This document shows positions 1-12,602 of a DNA stretch of 64,000 bases, in pieces. Within the stretch, counting starts at the first letter, position 1. Every line of letters begins with the position of its first letter. The translations under genes and the position numbers were made by a program. The stretch comes from Caenimonas sp. SL110 (GTDB taxonomy: Bacteria; Pseudomonadota; Gammaproteobacteria; Burkholderiales; Burkholderiaceae_C), in contig NZ_JANU01000005.1 of the NCBI RefSeq assembly GCF_001044395.1, positions 1 to 64,000 on the forward strand, in the 5' to 3' direction. The notes beneath the pieces are model-generated. The model saw only the letters and a program-made list of their open reading frames with translations. It did no database searches and was not told where the DNA came from.

Positions 1-125
<125 letters not shown>

Positions 126-194
126 TCACTGATCCCACCGCACGGGTACAGCAGGGTGTGTGATCGCAGACGAACTTTGTCTAGAGCCGGGGAC

Positions 195-2297
<2,103 letters not shown>

Positions 2298-2322
2298 GAT
2301 GATCTTTCGTTAAAAGGGTACA

Positions 2323-2341
2323 GGCCCGCTCATGGCGGGCC
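2323..2341 (-). other. GC-rich hairpin in the rpsG-fusA spacer
   Basis: Seven-base perfect arms (GGCCCGC / GCGGGCC) with a 5-nt loop sit 26 nt before the fusA start. On the minus strand the hairpin is followed by a short CCCTTTTAA tract. It could pause or attenuate transcription between rpsG and fusA, but the T-run is too weak to call a terminator. Confidence 0.4.
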
Positions 2342-2365
2342 CGCACTCCAAGATGGGGACGGTTT

Positions 2366-2839
2366 TTAGAAGCGGAAGTGGCTGAAGGCCTTGTTGGCCT
2401 CTGCCATGCGGTGAACTTCGTCACGCTTCTTCATCGCGCCGCCACGGCCTTCCGTGGCTTCCATGAGCTCATTGGCAAGGCGAAGGGCCATCGACTTCTC
2501 GCCGCGCTTCTTTGCGGCTTCCTTCAACCAGCGCATGGACAAAGCCAGGCGGCGAACCGGGCGAACCTCAACAGGCACCTGGTAGTTCGCGCCACCGACG
2601 CGGCGGGACTTCACCTCGACCATCGGCTTGACGTTGTTGATGGCCATAGTGAAGGCCTCGACCGGGTCCTTGCCCGGATTCTTTTCTTCGATGAACTCGA
2701 GCGCGCCATAGACGATGCGCTCGGCAATCGCCTTCTTGCCACCTTGCATGATGACGTTCATGAACTTAGCGAGTTCGACATTGCCGTACTTGGGATCCGG
2801 CAGGATTTCACGTTTAGGGACTTCGCGACGACGTGGCAT
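2366..2839 (-). CDS. rpsG: 30S ribosomal protein S7
   Basis: S7 nucleates assembly of the 30S head and contacts the E site. The 157-residue protein begins [20 protein letters not shown] and ends with FSHFRF, as expected for the family. It follows rpsL after a 167-nt spacer and precedes fusA. In E. coli S7 autoregulates translation through the rpsL-rpsG spacer. A similar role here is possible but not shown. Confidence 0.98.
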   Translation of the reverse strand: MPRRREVPKREILPDPKYGNVELAKFMNVIMQGGKKAIAERIVYGALEFIEEKNPGKDPVEAFTMAINNVKPMVEVKSRRVGGANYQVPVEVRPVRRLALSMRWLKEAAKKRGEKSMALRLANELMEATEGRGGAMKKRDEVHRMAEANKAFSHFRF

Positions 2840-3006
2840 TTTTTCACCTCTTCTATTGCTTCAGCCGGCTTCTCCCTTTCGGGGGCCTAGAAAGCCACTC
2901 AGGCCTTCGCTTACTCGACCCACACGGGGAATTCCGCGCTCCGGGTCACTACACTGACTCAGCCTGCCAGGGCTGGACAGCACCGACAAAACTTACGACT
3001 GGCTCT

Positions 3007-3384
3007 TTAGGCCTTCTTTGGCCTCTTCGCTCCGTACTTGGAACGTGACTGCTTGCGATCCTTCACGCCCTGCAGGTCAAGCGATCCGCGCACGATGTGG
3101 TAACGGACACCCGGCAGATCCTTCACGCGGCCGCCGCGCACGAGCACAACCGAGTGCTCCTGAAGGTTGTGGCCCTCGCCGCCGATGTAGGAAATAACCT
3201 CAAACCCGTTAGTCAGGCGAACCTTGGCGACCTTGCGAAGAGCCGAATTCGGCTTTTTCGGAGTCGTGGTGTACACCCGGGTGCACACGCCGCGGCGCTG
3301 CGGGCTGTTTTGCATCGCCGGGCTCTTGGAATTGGTCTTTTCGACCTCCCGCCCGTGACGCACAAGTTGATTGATGGTTGGCAT
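3007..3384 (-). CDS. rpsL: 30S ribosomal protein S12
   Basis: S12 acts in decoding fidelity at the A site and is the streptomycin-resistance locus. The 125-residue protein starts [20 protein letters not shown]. It keeps the [12 protein letters not shown] loop and the [13 protein letters not shown] loop, where resistance changes usually arise. Both look wild type. It is the first gene of the str operon, with a sigma70-like promoter about 100 nt upstream. Confidence 0.98.
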   Translation of the reverse strand: MPTINQLVRHGREVEKTNSKSPAMQNSPQRRGVCTRVYTTTPKKPNSALRKVAKVRLTNGFEVISYIGGEGHNLQEHSVVLVRGGRVKDLPGVRYHIVRGSLDLQGVKDRKQSRSKYGAKRPKKA

Positions 3385-3486
3385 TAAACGTCCCTAAACG
3401 TCATTACTGTCGTGGAAAAATGAAGACTGCTTTTCGCAATTGCGAAAGGCAAAGCTCACCCGCCCCAAATTGCGGGAAAGCCCGCG

Positions 3487-3515
3487 AGTATAGCCCGGAT
3501 GGTGAAATCGCTCAA
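3487..3515 (-). promoter_or_regulatory. Sigma70-type promoter of the str operon
   Basis: On the minus strand TTGAGC (3510-3515) and TATACT (3487-3492) are separated by exactly 17 bp. The predicted start is about 95 nt before rpsL. The -35 box overlaps the distal arm of a long hairpin that spans the stop codon of the upstream dacA-like gene. Confidence 0.7.
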
Positions 3516-3544
3516 GTGACAGCTGCGTCAGAGCTGTCACTTGA
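3512..3544 (-). terminator. 13-bp perfect hairpin over the dacA-like stop codon
   Basis: The inverted repeat TCAAGTGACAGCT / AGCTGTCACTTGA has 13-bp perfect arms and a 7-nt loop. It contains the TGA stop of the penicillin-binding protein gene (3537-3539). No T-run follows on the minus strand, so it is not a standard intrinsic terminator. Its left arm also overlaps the -35 of the rpsL promoter, so it may insulate the two units or act as an operator. Confidence 0.5.
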
Positions 3545-4697
3545 TCCACAACCGCACTGCATCCCAGGTCCGGCTGATGAATCCAGCCTGCTCGACCGAT
3601 TCCAGGGCGACCAGAGGGACCTCCAGCATCAAATGTTCGCCAGAACTGATCTTCAGCGTGCCGACTTGCTGCCCTTTGCTAAGTGGTGCGATCAACGGAT
3701 CGGGTCGCGCCACCTGGGCCTTGACTTTCGAAGCCGAGCCAGAAGGCACGGCGACAACTACGGCTTGCGTGCGACCTAGCCTGGCCGTCTTCTGCGCCCC
3801 CTTCCAGACCTGAGGCGTTACCACTGCCTGGTTTGCATTGAAGAGCTTGATGCCCTCAAACGCCGTATAGCCCCAGTTCAACAGCCTCTGCGCCTCGCCT
3901 GCGCGCGCGCTCTCGCTCGCGGCCCCAATCACAATGACCAAAAGTCGGCGAGCGCCCACATTCGGGAAGTCGCGCCTGGCAGTTGCAATTAGACAGTAGC
4001 CCGCTGACGGCGTATGACCTGCCGTCAAGCCATCGACCGTGGGATCACGAAATAAAAGCAGGTTGCGACTGGTGTCATTCGCTGTCGCTGCGCCCTCGTA
4101 TCGGTACTTCTTGATCGCGTAGTAGCCAACATAGTCCGGAAAGTCACTCAACAGGCGAGAGGACAGGAGGCTCAGGTCGCGAGCGGTCGTGGTGTGTCCT
4201 GCCTCGGGAAGTCCATCCGGGTTGCGAAAGCTGGTCCGGGTCATGCCAAGCACCTTCGCCTGCTCGTTCATGAGTTGAACAAATCGCTCGACACTTCCGC
4301 CGACCCCTTCGGCAAGCGCGACGGTGGCGTCGTTGCCCGATTGCACGATCATCCCCTTGATGAGGTCTTCTACAGGCACCTGCATGCTCGGGTCAATGAA
4401 CATTCGAGACCCGGCCATCTTCCATGCGCGAGCGCTCACCGGCAGGGTCTGCTTCAACGAAATCTTCCCGGAGCGCAATGCATCAAAGACGAGATACGCA
4501 CTCATCAGCTTGGTGAGGGATGCCGGCTCAACAGGGGTGTCCGCATCGCGAGACGCCAGTTCCTGGTTCGCAGTGACATCGATGAGCAGGTAGCTGCGCG
4601 CCGCTATCTCTGGCGGCTGGGGCGCCTGCGCGAAGGCGCAAAGGCAGAACAGCAAGCCTGCAAATGCAGCGGCCCAAGACCGTAAGAGTCTCTTCAT
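3537..4697 (-). CDS. DacA-type D-alanyl-D-alanine carboxypeptidase homologue with altered KTG box
   Basis: This is a periplasmic peptidase S11 / low-molecular-weight penicillin-binding protein of 386 residues with a signal peptide (about residues 1-23) and a C-terminal beta domain with an amphipathic tail. The SxxK motif is SLTK at residues 60-63 and the SxN motif is SGN at 120-122. The third motif, KTG in the family, reads TAG at 225-227 within VDGLTAGHT, so the conserved lysine is missing. Activity is therefore doubtful, though the fold looks complete. It is the last gene of the hemJ-vanZ-ferredoxin-hydrolase set and follows the hydrolase after 7 nt. Confidence 0.85.
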   Translation of the reverse strand: MKRLLRSWAAAFAGLLFCLCAFAQAPQPPEIAARSYLLIDVTANQELASRDADTPVEPASLTKLMSAYLVFDALRSGKISLKQTLPVSARAWKMAGSRMFIDPSMQVPVEDLIKGMIVQSGNDATVALAEGVGGSVERFVQLMNEQAKVLGMTRTSFRNPDGLPEAGHTTTARDLSLLSSRLLSDFPDYVGYYAIKKYRYEGAATANDTSRNLLLFRDPTVDGLTAGHTPSAGYCLIATARRDFPNVGARRLLVIVIGAASESARAGEAQRLLNWGYTAFEGIKLFNANQAVVTPQVWKGAQKTARLGRTQAVVVAVPSGSASKVKAQVARPDPLIAPLSKGQQVGTLKISSGEHLMLEVPLVALESVEQAGFISRTWDAVRLWIK

Positions 4698-4704
4698 TGA
4701 GGGA

Positions 4705-5334
4705 TCAGGAACGAAGGTGGCGAACCACCAGGCTTTTCAAGAGCGTCAACTGTCCGTGAAAGAAATGACCGCCCCCAGGCACCACCGTGACGGGGAGTGA
4801 CTGCGGCCGCGCCCAGTCGAGCACGGCCGACAACGGTACCGTGTCGTCTTCTTCACCGTGGATCACCAACGCCTGCTCATGCAACGTCGCGGGCAAGGGA
4901 CTGACCTCAAATCGGGACGCAGCGGTGCCGATGAGCACCACTTTTTCTATTGCCCGCTGCTCATGCAGGCGAGCGATGGCTCCGCTAGCCACAAACGCGC
5001 CGAACGAAAATCCGGCAATTGCCAGCGGGCCAGTCGGCGCCTCTGCTTCAATGACAGAAAGCATATCCAGCAGCTCGCCACGTCCATCATCGTGCTCACC
5101 TGCCGTCTGACCGACGCCGCGGAAGTTAAACCGGATCGCCGTCCAGCCGCACTGCACAAATGCACGAGCCAGGGTCTGAACGACCTTGTTGTCCATCGTT
5201 CCGGCAAACAGCGGATGCGGATGCGCTATCACCGCGACGCCATGAGGTGGATCGGAATCGAGAGGTTCATCGCGCAGCACTTCGATGGCGCCCGCCGCGC
5301 CGGCAATCTGGTAGCGCCGGGTTTTCAGGTTCAT
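4705..5334 (-). CDS. Alpha/beta hydrolase, dienelactone-hydrolase/CocE-like
   Basis: A 209-residue cytoplasmic alpha/beta hydrolase. It has the early HPHPLFAGTMDN motif (about residues 37-48), the nucleophile elbow GFSFGA near residue 109 and the late acid/His region HGEEDDTVPL and GGGHFFHG. Proteins of this kind are common in beta-proteobacteria, and the substrate is unknown. The gene is 6 nt downstream of the ferredoxin gene in the same operon. Confidence 0.85.
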   Translation of the reverse strand: MNLKTRRYQIAGAAGAIEVLRDEPLDSDPPHGVAVIAHPHPLFAGTMDNKVVQTLARAFVQCGWTAIRFNFRGVGQTAGEHDDGRGELLDMLSVIEAEAPTGPLAIAGFSFGAFVASGAIARLHEQRAIEKVVLIGTAASRFEVSPLPATLHEQALVIHGEEDDTVPLSAVLDWARPQSLPVTVVPGGGHFFHGQLTLLKSLVVRHLRS

Positions 5335-5340
5335 GGGAAG

Positions 5341-5679
5341 TTATCGACCGAGATGCGGCGGCGTCACCAGCCGCTCGACCACGACCCCGTTTTTCAGGTG
5401 CGACTCGACAATCTCTTCGATGTCATGCTCATCGACATACGAATACCAGACGGCTTCCGGATAGACCACAGCAACGGGTCCGCCCGCACAGCGATCCAGG
5501 CAGCCCGCCTTGTTGACGCGGACCTTTCCCGGGCCGGAAAGACCGTGAGCCTTCACCAACTGCTTGCAGCGGTCAAATGCTCCCTGCGCGTTGTGCTGCG
5601 CGCAGGACTGCTCGCCGTTGTCGCGAAGATTGAGGCAGAAAAAGATGTGCCGCTTGTAATAGGAGGGGCCTTGACTCAT
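5341..5679 (-). CDS. Thioredoxin-like [2Fe-2S] ferredoxin
   Basis: A 112-residue protein with the cysteine pattern of thioredoxin-fold [2Fe-2S] ferredoxins: C15, C26, C60 and C64 (CLDRC). These cysteines would ligate one cluster. The start overlaps the stop of the vanZ-like gene by 4 nt, so translation is probably coupled. Its electron-transfer partner is unknown. The nearby hemJ makes a link to tetrapyrrole metabolism conceivable, but this is inference only. Confidence 0.88.
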   Translation of the reverse strand: MSQGPSYYKRHIFFCLNLRDNGEQSCAQHNAQGAFDRCKQLVKAHGLSGPGKVRVNKAGCLDRCAGGPVAVVYPEAVWYSYVDEHDIEEIVESHLKNGVVVERLVTPPHLGR

Positions 5680-6803
5680 TGCGACATTCTATTTTGCGAC
5701 TCGGATCGCGAGACACGAAAGAGCACATACAGCAACGCTGCGTAGGGCCACAACCACCCCAGCCATTGCGCCAGGCCGTTGAACCGGATGAAACGGCCCT
5801 GCTCCCAGGTCTGGAGCGTGTTGGAAAAATACTCGCCTGCCGATGATTGATTGAGCAACGCGAGGTTCAGCACCAGCGCCAGCAGCACAAGAGCTGCGCA
5901 CCCTCGGCGTGGAAGGGCTATCAGCACCGCGGCCAGGAGTGCCCCGAAGCCCAGGCCCACCTGGACGGGGAGACTGAGCCACGCCCAGGCGTGAGTCGGG
6001 CCCCAGCTGAGCGCAGCCGACAGCGCGGTTGCGCAGACGCCCACAGCAAGCACGACCACGGCAAACACGGCCCTGCGCCCCAGTGATCTCAGGACCGAAT
6101 AGCCCAGCAATACGGGCACGAGTGTGCCCAGCGCAACGCAGAGAAGTTCGGCCGCAGGGACAAGTGGCTGCAGTTCGACCTCCCGGAGCGGAAGCCATTC
6201 CAGGAAGGGCGTGTCCGAGAGCCATTCCGCCATTGCGCCTTCCAGGCGTTCGAAAATCTGCCCGAGGCCAAATGGAACCGACGCCGGAAAAAGGAGCGCA
6301 AAGGGCCACAACGCCAGGAGCACAAGCGCTCCTCGCGCATCCTCGACAAACCAGCGGCCCCGAAACTGGCTCCAGCGATCGATGGCGCCCGCGCGTTCAA
6401 GCACACCCGCAACGCCCGCACCGATCAGGGCGCCAGCCGTATTGAGGCCGAAATCGAGGTTTGAAGGCACCCGTGAAGGCAGGTAGGTCTGCAACGCCTC
6501 CATGAGCAGGGAGATCACCGCTGCGACCAGCACCGCCACCCCAATCGCGGGCACGTTACCCCGCGAGCTGTACCGGGCGTTGACACGCCGGGCAAAACCC
6601 AACGCGAGTAAAAAACCCAGCGGAACGTATCCGCAGACGTTGGCGGCGATGTCGAACCCAGTCCAGTACTTGGGCCAGGGACTAGCCAGAAAAGCCCACG
6701 GCGCGATGCCCTGGTCGCGCCAGCCTGTGAACGGGTAAAGGCTCGCATAGACGATCAACGCCGCATAGGCTTGGGACAACGGCCAGGCGGAAGTCTTTTG
6801 CAT
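5676..6803 (-). CDS. VanZ-family integral membrane protein
   Basis: A 375-residue membrane protein. The N-terminal third resembles VanZ-like domains (YPFTGWRD near residue 23, then a D/N-rich SNLDFGLNTAGALIG stretch near 115-130). Several further hydrophobic helices follow, giving about 8-10 segments. The function of VanZ proteins outside teicoplanin resistance is unknown. It starts 5 nt after the hemJ stop and overlaps the ferredoxin gene. Confidence 0.8.
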   Translation of the reverse strand: MQKTSAWPLSQAYAALIVYASLYPFTGWRDQGIAPWAFLASPWPKYWTGFDIAANVCGYVPLGFLLALGFARRVNARYSSRGNVPAIGVAVLVAAVISLLMEALQTYLPSRVPSNLDFGLNTAGALIGAGVAGVLERAGAIDRWSQFRGRWFVEDARGALVLLALWPFALLFPASVPFGLGQIFERLEGAMAEWLSDTPFLEWLPLREVELQPLVPAAELLCVALGTLVPVLLGYSVLRSLGRRAVFAVVVLAVGVCATALSAALSWGPTHAWAWLSLPVQVGLGFGALLAAVLIALPRRGCAALVLLALVLNLALLNQSSAGEYFSNTLQTWEQGRFIRFNGLAQWLGWLWPYAALLYVLFRVSRSESQNRMSQ

Positions 6804-6808
6804 CGGTA

Positions 6809-7231
6809 TCAGAAGGGCTTCACAACGGCCAGCACCACCGCCGCGACCAGCAGGAGCACCGGCGCCTCATTGAACCAGCGATACCAGACGTGACTTCGAG
6901 GGGGCCGGCCGGCCTCGAAGCCCCGCAGCAGGCGTGCGCACGCGTGGTGATAACCAACGGCGAGCAGCACGACGAAAAGCTTCGCATGAAGCCATCCCGC
7001 CCCCTTGCCAACGTCGTACCCGAGCCACAGCCACAGGCCCAGGGCGAGCGCGGGGACTGAAAGCAGCGTGGTGAACCTCAGTAGTTTGCGGGCCATCACC
7101 AGCAAGCGCTGGCGTTCGGCGGCCGATTCAGCCGGCACGAGCGCCAGGTTCACGAAGATGCGCGGCAGGTAGAACAGGCCGGCGAACCAGCTGGCTACAA
7201 AAACGATATGAAACGACTTGACCCAAAGCAT
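6809..7231 (-). CDS. hemJ: HemJ-like protoporphyrinogen IX oxidase (often labelled CopD family)
   Basis: HemJ oxidises protoporphyrinogen IX to protoporphyrin IX in the inner membrane. The protein is 140 residues from the ATG at 7231. An upstream in-frame ATG would add an unrelated, non-hydrophobic extension. Family signatures are WVKSFHIVFV with a conserved His near residue 7, WFAGLFYLPR, WLHAKLFVVL with conserved His/Lys, and the ending FNEAPVLLLV...VVKPF. About four membrane segments are visible. The divergent neighbour is hemB, which supports a haem-biosynthesis role over copper transport. Confidence 0.78.
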   Translation of the reverse strand: MLWVKSFHIVFVASWFAGLFYLPRIFVNLALVPAESAAERQRLLVMARKLLRFTTLLSVPALALGLWLWLGYDVGKGAGWLHAKLFVVLLAVGYHHACARLLRGFEAGRPPRSHVWYRWFNEAPVLLLVAAVVLAVVKPF

Positions 7232-7302
7232 GGGTGGGAGTGTAGGGAACTCGGGCATCCCTGCGGCCCGAATGCTCCGCGCGATACGCGAATGCATCGC
7301 AC

Positions 7303-8566
<1,264 letters not shown>

Positions 8567-8586
8567 GCAGGCCGGACTCTCAGGCC

Positions 8587-9696
8587 ATGCAGATCGTCCA
8601 GTTCACTGCCGGAACGCTTCGCTTCCTGGACCAGGTGCCTGCTGCGGCGCCGGAGTCCGGCTTCATCTGGATCTACATTGAACGCGAGGACCTTTCCACG
8701 CAACTGCCCCAGCTTCAGCAGGCAGCACATCGAGTGGGCGGATCGTCCTTCCTGGACCTGCACGTGCAGGATCTGCTGAACGCGACCCATCCCTCTCACT
8801 ACGACTACACATCCATCTATGACCTGGTGATCTTTCGCCGGCTTGCGACCGAGCAAGAGGCAGGGCACGAGCTTCACGAAGATGGGGGCGTGACGCCAGC
8901 CAGGAACGCGCCGCTGGCTGCATTCCAGCGAATTCGCACACGTGCGGTGGCATTTGCCGTATTCGACCGGCTGCTCATCACCGTGCACCCGGCCGGCTGC
9001 CTCACGGCGAAGTCATTCATCCAGCGCTACCTGGGCGACGCGGTGCAAACCGAAGGAGCCGCACTCATCAGCCGCAGCCGGCTCCCTGCGAGTCCGGCCG
9101 ACCTCATGCTGCGAATGATCAACACCATGGTGGACAGCTACCTGGAACTTCGCAAGGACCTCAGCGCGGAGATGGACCAGTGGCAAAAACATCTGCTGAG
9201 ACCGGGCTCGCAGGGCGCGAACTGGAACGAGCTGCTGGTAGCGCGCGCGCAGCTGCATACGCTGGAAGACCTGTGCGAAGAGCAAAACGACGCGATGCAG
9301 GAATGGCTGGACACCGCGCGCGAGCAACCCTCCCCTGCGCTTTCCCAGTCCGAACGTGACGGGCTGATCGCCCGTGCGCGTGACGTGATCGAGCACATCC
9401 AGCGAGTCGTGCATCACGTTCGCCGCATCGAGCAGGCGGCAGAAACAGCGGTGCAGATTCACTTTTCCGCACAGAGCCATCGCACCAACGACATCATGCG
9501 CACGCTCACAGCGCTGACAGCGGTCTTCCTGCCCCTGAACCTGGTCACCGGCATCTTCGGGATGAATTTCGAATTCATGCCGCTCATCAAGTTACCTCTG
9601 GGCTTTTTGATCACGCTGGGTGTGATGGCCACCATTGCGGCGACATTGGCGCTCGTGTTCTGGCGCAAGCAGTACCTCGCCCGCACGGCTCGCTAG
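8587..9696 (+). CDS. corA: CorA-family divalent cation transporter
   Basis: An inner-membrane Mg2+/Co2+ channel protein of 369 residues. It has a large alpha/beta N-terminal cytoplasmic domain, a long stalk helix and two C-terminal membrane helices. The signature GMN lies in FGMNFEFMPL near residue 325, at the end of the first helix. It starts 20 nt after hemB. An Mg transporter next to an Mg-type HemB is a plausible but unproven link. Confidence 0.9.
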   Translation: MQIVQFTAGTLRFLDQVPAAAPESGFIWIYIEREDLSTQLPQLQQAAHRVGGSSFLDLHVQDLLNATHPSHYDYTSIYDLVIFRRLATEQEAGHELHEDGGVTPARNAPLAAFQRIRTRAVAFAVFDRLLITVHPAGCLTAKSFIQRYLGDAVQTEGAALISRSRLPASPADLMLRMINTMVDSYLELRKDLSAEMDQWQKHLLRPGSQGANWNELLVARAQLHTLEDLCEEQNDAMQEWLDTAREQPSPALSQSERDGLIARARDVIEHIQRVVHHVRRIEQAAETAVQIHFSAQSHRTNDIMRTLTALTAVFLPLNLVTGIFGMNFEFMPLIKLPLGFLITLGVMATIAATLALVFWRKQYLARTAR

Positions 9697-9713
9697 ATGC
9701 TCAAGGATCACGG

Positions 9714-10268
9714 ATGACCCATCACCACACGGGTCCGCAAGCGCCTCGCAGCATGGACGACCTGACCGGCAAGAACGTGGCCGCGATGCGACGGCTGGAA
9801 GAACTGGCAGAGACACGCCGCACGTTTGCCGACGTCGTCGCCGCATTTGTCGCCAGGTTCTGCGGCAGCATCACCTTCGTCTGGATTCATGTCGCGATTT
9901 TTGCCGCGTGGATCGCATTCAATGTGTTTCCGGGTGTCGAACATTTCGATCCCTACCCGTTCACCTTTCTCACGCTGTGCGTCTCACTGGAAGCGATTTT
10001 TCTCTCGGCCTTCATCCTGATCAGCCAGAACTACGAGATGCGCGTCAGCGACCGGCGCAACCAGCTCGACCTGCAGATCAACCTGCTCGCCGAACAGGAG
10101 AACACGAAGATGCTGCAGCTGCTGGAGACGATCGCGAAAAAGGTCGGCGCAACTGCCGGCGACGATCCCGAAATCCGGGCGCTTGAACAGGCGACGCGGC
10201 CTGAAACGCTGGCTCGGCAGATCGAGGAGGCCTACCGTGCCGATGACAAGGCAGCCCGGGAAGAATAA
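9714..10268 (+). CDS. DUF1003 family membrane protein
   Basis: A 184-residue protein with a histidine-bearing N-terminus, two membrane segments (about residues 50-70 and 83-105) and a charged C-terminal helix. The FCGSITFVWIH, FNVFPGVEHFDPYPF and ISQNYEMRVSDRR blocks are typical of DUF1003. The function is unknown. It lies 17 nt after corA in the same direction. Confidence 0.85.
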   Translation: MTHHHTGPQAPRSMDDLTGKNVAAMRRLEELAETRRTFADVVAAFVARFCGSITFVWIHVAIFAAWIAFNVFPGVEHFDPYPFTFLTLCVSLEAIFLSAFILISQNYEMRVSDRRNQLDLQINLLAEQENTKMLQLLETIAKKVGATAGDDPEIRALEQATRPETLARQIEEAYRADDKAAREE

Positions 10269-10278
10269 GCCGTCAGCG

Positions 10279-10932
10279 CTAGACCAGCGGTGGCACCAGC
10301 TGCTCGTTGGCGATGACGCGCTGCAATGCCGGCCGCTCCAGCATACGCTGCAGGTAAGGACCCAGGTACGGCCGGCTGCGGGCAGGCGCCTGATTCCGGA
10401 AGTTGCGCGTCCAGCGGCAGAGCGTGAACACATAGGCATCGAGCGCCGAGTAATCCGCACCGGCAAACCACGGCCCTGCGTGCCTTGCCAGCTCAGAGTC
10501 CAGTTGCTCCAGCAGCAAAGCCACGCGTGACTCCGCATGCGCCTGGACCTGCGCGACACCGCCCGCATTGCCTTCGTTGACCCACCGCTCGGGATAGAAA
10601 TAAATCAGCAACGTCGCCTGCAACGTGTTGGTCAACCACATGAGCCATTTGTAGAAATGCGCGCGCCCGACAGTGGCGACCGGCGGCGCAAGCCCCGCCT
10701 GTGGATGCATGTCGCAAAGGTACAGCGCGATGGCGGCAGTCTCGTACAGGACGAGGTCGCCATCGACCAGGACCGGAATCAGTCCGTTGGGATTGAGCTG
10801 CAGATACGCCGGCTGCTTGTGCTCGTCGGCCATGCGATCGACCAGCACCCGCTCGTACGGCACGCCGATTTCTTCCAGCAGGATGTGGGCAATCATGGCC
10901 GCAGTGGCCGGGTAGTAATGCAGCTGGATCAC
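10279..10932 (-). CDS. Glutathione S-transferase family protein
   Basis: A 217-residue cytosolic GST with an N-terminal thioredoxin-like domain (start [20 protein letters not shown], then [22 protein letters not shown]) and an all-helical C-terminal domain. I chose the GTG at 10932 because it overlaps the stop of the upstream amidohydrolase gene (GTGA), suggesting coupling. Longer in-frame starts lie inside that gene. The substrate is unknown. Confidence 0.85.
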   Translation of the reverse strand: MIQLHYYPATAAMIAHILLEEIGVPYERVLVDRMADEHKQPAYLQLNPNGLIPVLVDGDLVLYETAAIALYLCDMHPQAGLAPPVATVGRAHFYKWLMWLTNTLQATLLIYFYPERWVNEGNAGGVAQVQAHAESRVALLLEQLDSELARHAGPWFAGADYSALDAYVFTLCRWTRNFRNQAPARSRPYLGPYLQRMLERPALQRVIANEQLVPPLV

Positions 10933-11813
10933 TTCACCCCGAACAGGTTGGCTGCGTTGTCCCAGCCGATCTTGCGTGCAGCGTCTGGCGGCAGATCGCC
11001 AAGCCAAGCGCGATAACCCTTCATCAACTCGTCGTAGTACTGCCAGCGCTGGTTGACCCAGGTGTCGGAGCCGATCATGAATCGGTCCGGGTACTTGAGC
11101 AGCAAGGCGCGCCATTCAGGACACAGCTTGCCGCCCTCGCACGTCAGGCCGGGACGGTAAGACAGCTCGCCCATCAGCAACGGGTACTTCGCAAAGAGCT
11201 GGTCGACGCGCGCCACCGGTGCGCCGCCGATACCGGTGTGCGCCCAGATCAGGCGCGTGCGTTGACCCTTGCTCGGCGTGTTGGCCATGAGCAGATCAAT
11301 GGCCGTATCGTCCACATGCGCAAGCACGGCAAGGCCCTTGTCCTCAGCCAGTGCCATCAGCTTTTTTGCGACAGGGCCATTCGCATTGCTGCTGTCGTAC
11401 AGATGAAATTCGCCGATGCCCTTGAACGGCCCTGCGTCGGTGCCGCGCGCCAGTTCTGTCTGCACCATCGTGTAGATCGTCTCGTCGCGAAACCAGTTGT
11501 CATAGTCGGCGCGATTGCGATAAAGCCGCACGAACGGCACAACCGTCACGCCGGCCTGCTTCGTGAGCGCAGACGATGCAAGCGCCTTGGTTCCATCGTT
11601 GGGGCGCGAATTCGAAACGATGGCCTTCACGCCATTGCGCTGCATCCGCGCCAGAACATCGGGCAATGGATGCGGACCGGCACTGCCGTCCCACGCCTCG
11701 GCGTTGTAGTGAAGGTGCGCATCGAACAGCGGGCCGGAGTAATCCGATGCCGCAACCGGACCCGCGGCTCCAAGCGCGCTGACCGCCGCCATCACCCACA
11801 ACAGCCGGCGCAT
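10929..11813 (-). CDS. Exported amidohydrolase-superfamily (TIM-barrel) metal hydrolase
   Basis: A 294-residue protein with a signal peptide (about residues 1-22, cleavage after VAAS or nearby). The metal-binding FDAHLHYN motif follows near residue 30. Later HVDDT and WAHTGIGG motifs fit an amidohydrolase TIM barrel. The start at 11813 is 4 nt downstream of the dienelactone hydrolase stop. It may act in the periplasm on a carboxylic or lactone substrate. No specific activity can be named. Confidence 0.78.
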   Translation of the reverse strand: MRRLLWVMAAVSALGAAGPVAASDYSGPLFDAHLHYNAEAWDGSAGPHPLPDVLARMQRNGVKAIVSNSRPNDGTKALASSALTKQAGVTVVPFVRLYRNRADYDNWFRDETIYTMVQTELARGTDAGPFKGIGEFHLYDSSNANGPVAKKLMALAEDKGLAVLAHVDDTAIDLLMANTPSKGQRTRLIWAHTGIGGAPVARVDQLFAKYPLLMGELSYRPGLTCEGGKLCPEWRALLLKYPDRFMIGSDTWVNQRWQYYDELMKGYRAWLGDLPPDAARKIGWDNAANLFGVK

Positions 11814-11817
11814 CACG

Positions 11818-12501
11818 TCAGGCCAGGTGCTTGTTGAAGAAGGCCAGCGTGCGCTCCAGCGCCGTGGCCGCCGCAGGCGCATTCCAGGAGCCGCGCTGGT
11901 CGCAGTTGAAACCATGATCGGCTGCGTAGACATGCACTTCAACTTCGGGATGTGCCGCCTGGAACGCCTTGACCGAGTCCAGAGGAATCCAGTGGTCCTT
12001 CTCACCGAAGTGGGCCATCACCGGCACCTTGGGCTTGCGTGCAACTTCGTCTGGCGTCGTGACGCCTCCGCCGTAGTAGGGAACGGCGGCAGACAAACCA
12101 CTCAGCATGCAGGCCGCGCGCCACGTGAGCAGGCCGCCGTAGCAATAGCCGACGATGCCCACTTTGCCGGCCTTGCCCGCATGGTCGATGGCTGCCTGGA
12201 TGTCCTGCATGACGCCCGGCGCCGGGAGCGCTTCGACGGCGGCCTTGAGTTCCATGCCGGCTTGCATGTCTTCCTGCTGGTAGCCCAGATCCACACCCGC
12301 CTTGACCCGGTGGAAAGTCGATGGCGCGACCGCCAGGAAGCCCTGCGCGGCGTAGCCATCGGCGACATTGCGAATGTGCGAATTGACGCCGAAGATTTCC
12401 TGGATCACCACCACTGCGCCCTTGGGCGTGCCCGCAGGCTGCGCCACGTAGGCAGGAAAGGTGAAGCCGTCTGCGGCCTTGAGATCGATGAAGCTGCCCA
12501 T
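11818..12501 (-). CDS. Dienelactone hydrolase family protein
   Basis: A 227-residue alpha/beta hydrolase of the carboxymethylenebutenolidase type. The sequence [10 protein letters not shown] near residue 33 holds the family glutamate. The nucleophile cysteine is in GYCYGG near residue 115. The Asp is near FGEKDHWIP and the His in [10 protein letters not shown]. The start at 12501 gives the usual N-terminus [18 protein letters not shown]. It is the first gene of a DLH-amidohydrolase-GST unit. Confidence 0.9.
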   Translation of the reverse strand: MGSFIDLKAADGFTFPAYVAQPAGTPKGAVVVIQEIFGVNSHIRNVADGYAAQGFLAVAPSTFHRVKAGVDLGYQQEDMQAGMELKAAVEALPAPGVMQDIQAAIDHAGKAGKVGIVGYCYGGLLTWRAACMLSGLSAAVPYYGGGVTTPDEVARKPKVPVMAHFGEKDHWIPLDSVKAFQAAHPEVEVHVYAADHGFNCDQRGSWNAPAAATALERTLAFFNKHLA

Positions 12502-12602
12502 GTCAATGTTCTCCAGAATTTGATGCCTGCTGCGTTGCGCAGCGCAGATGATTTCGCCGATGCCCGCCTGCGTCAAGCCGGTATGCCGCCACATTTGCTG
12601 TA

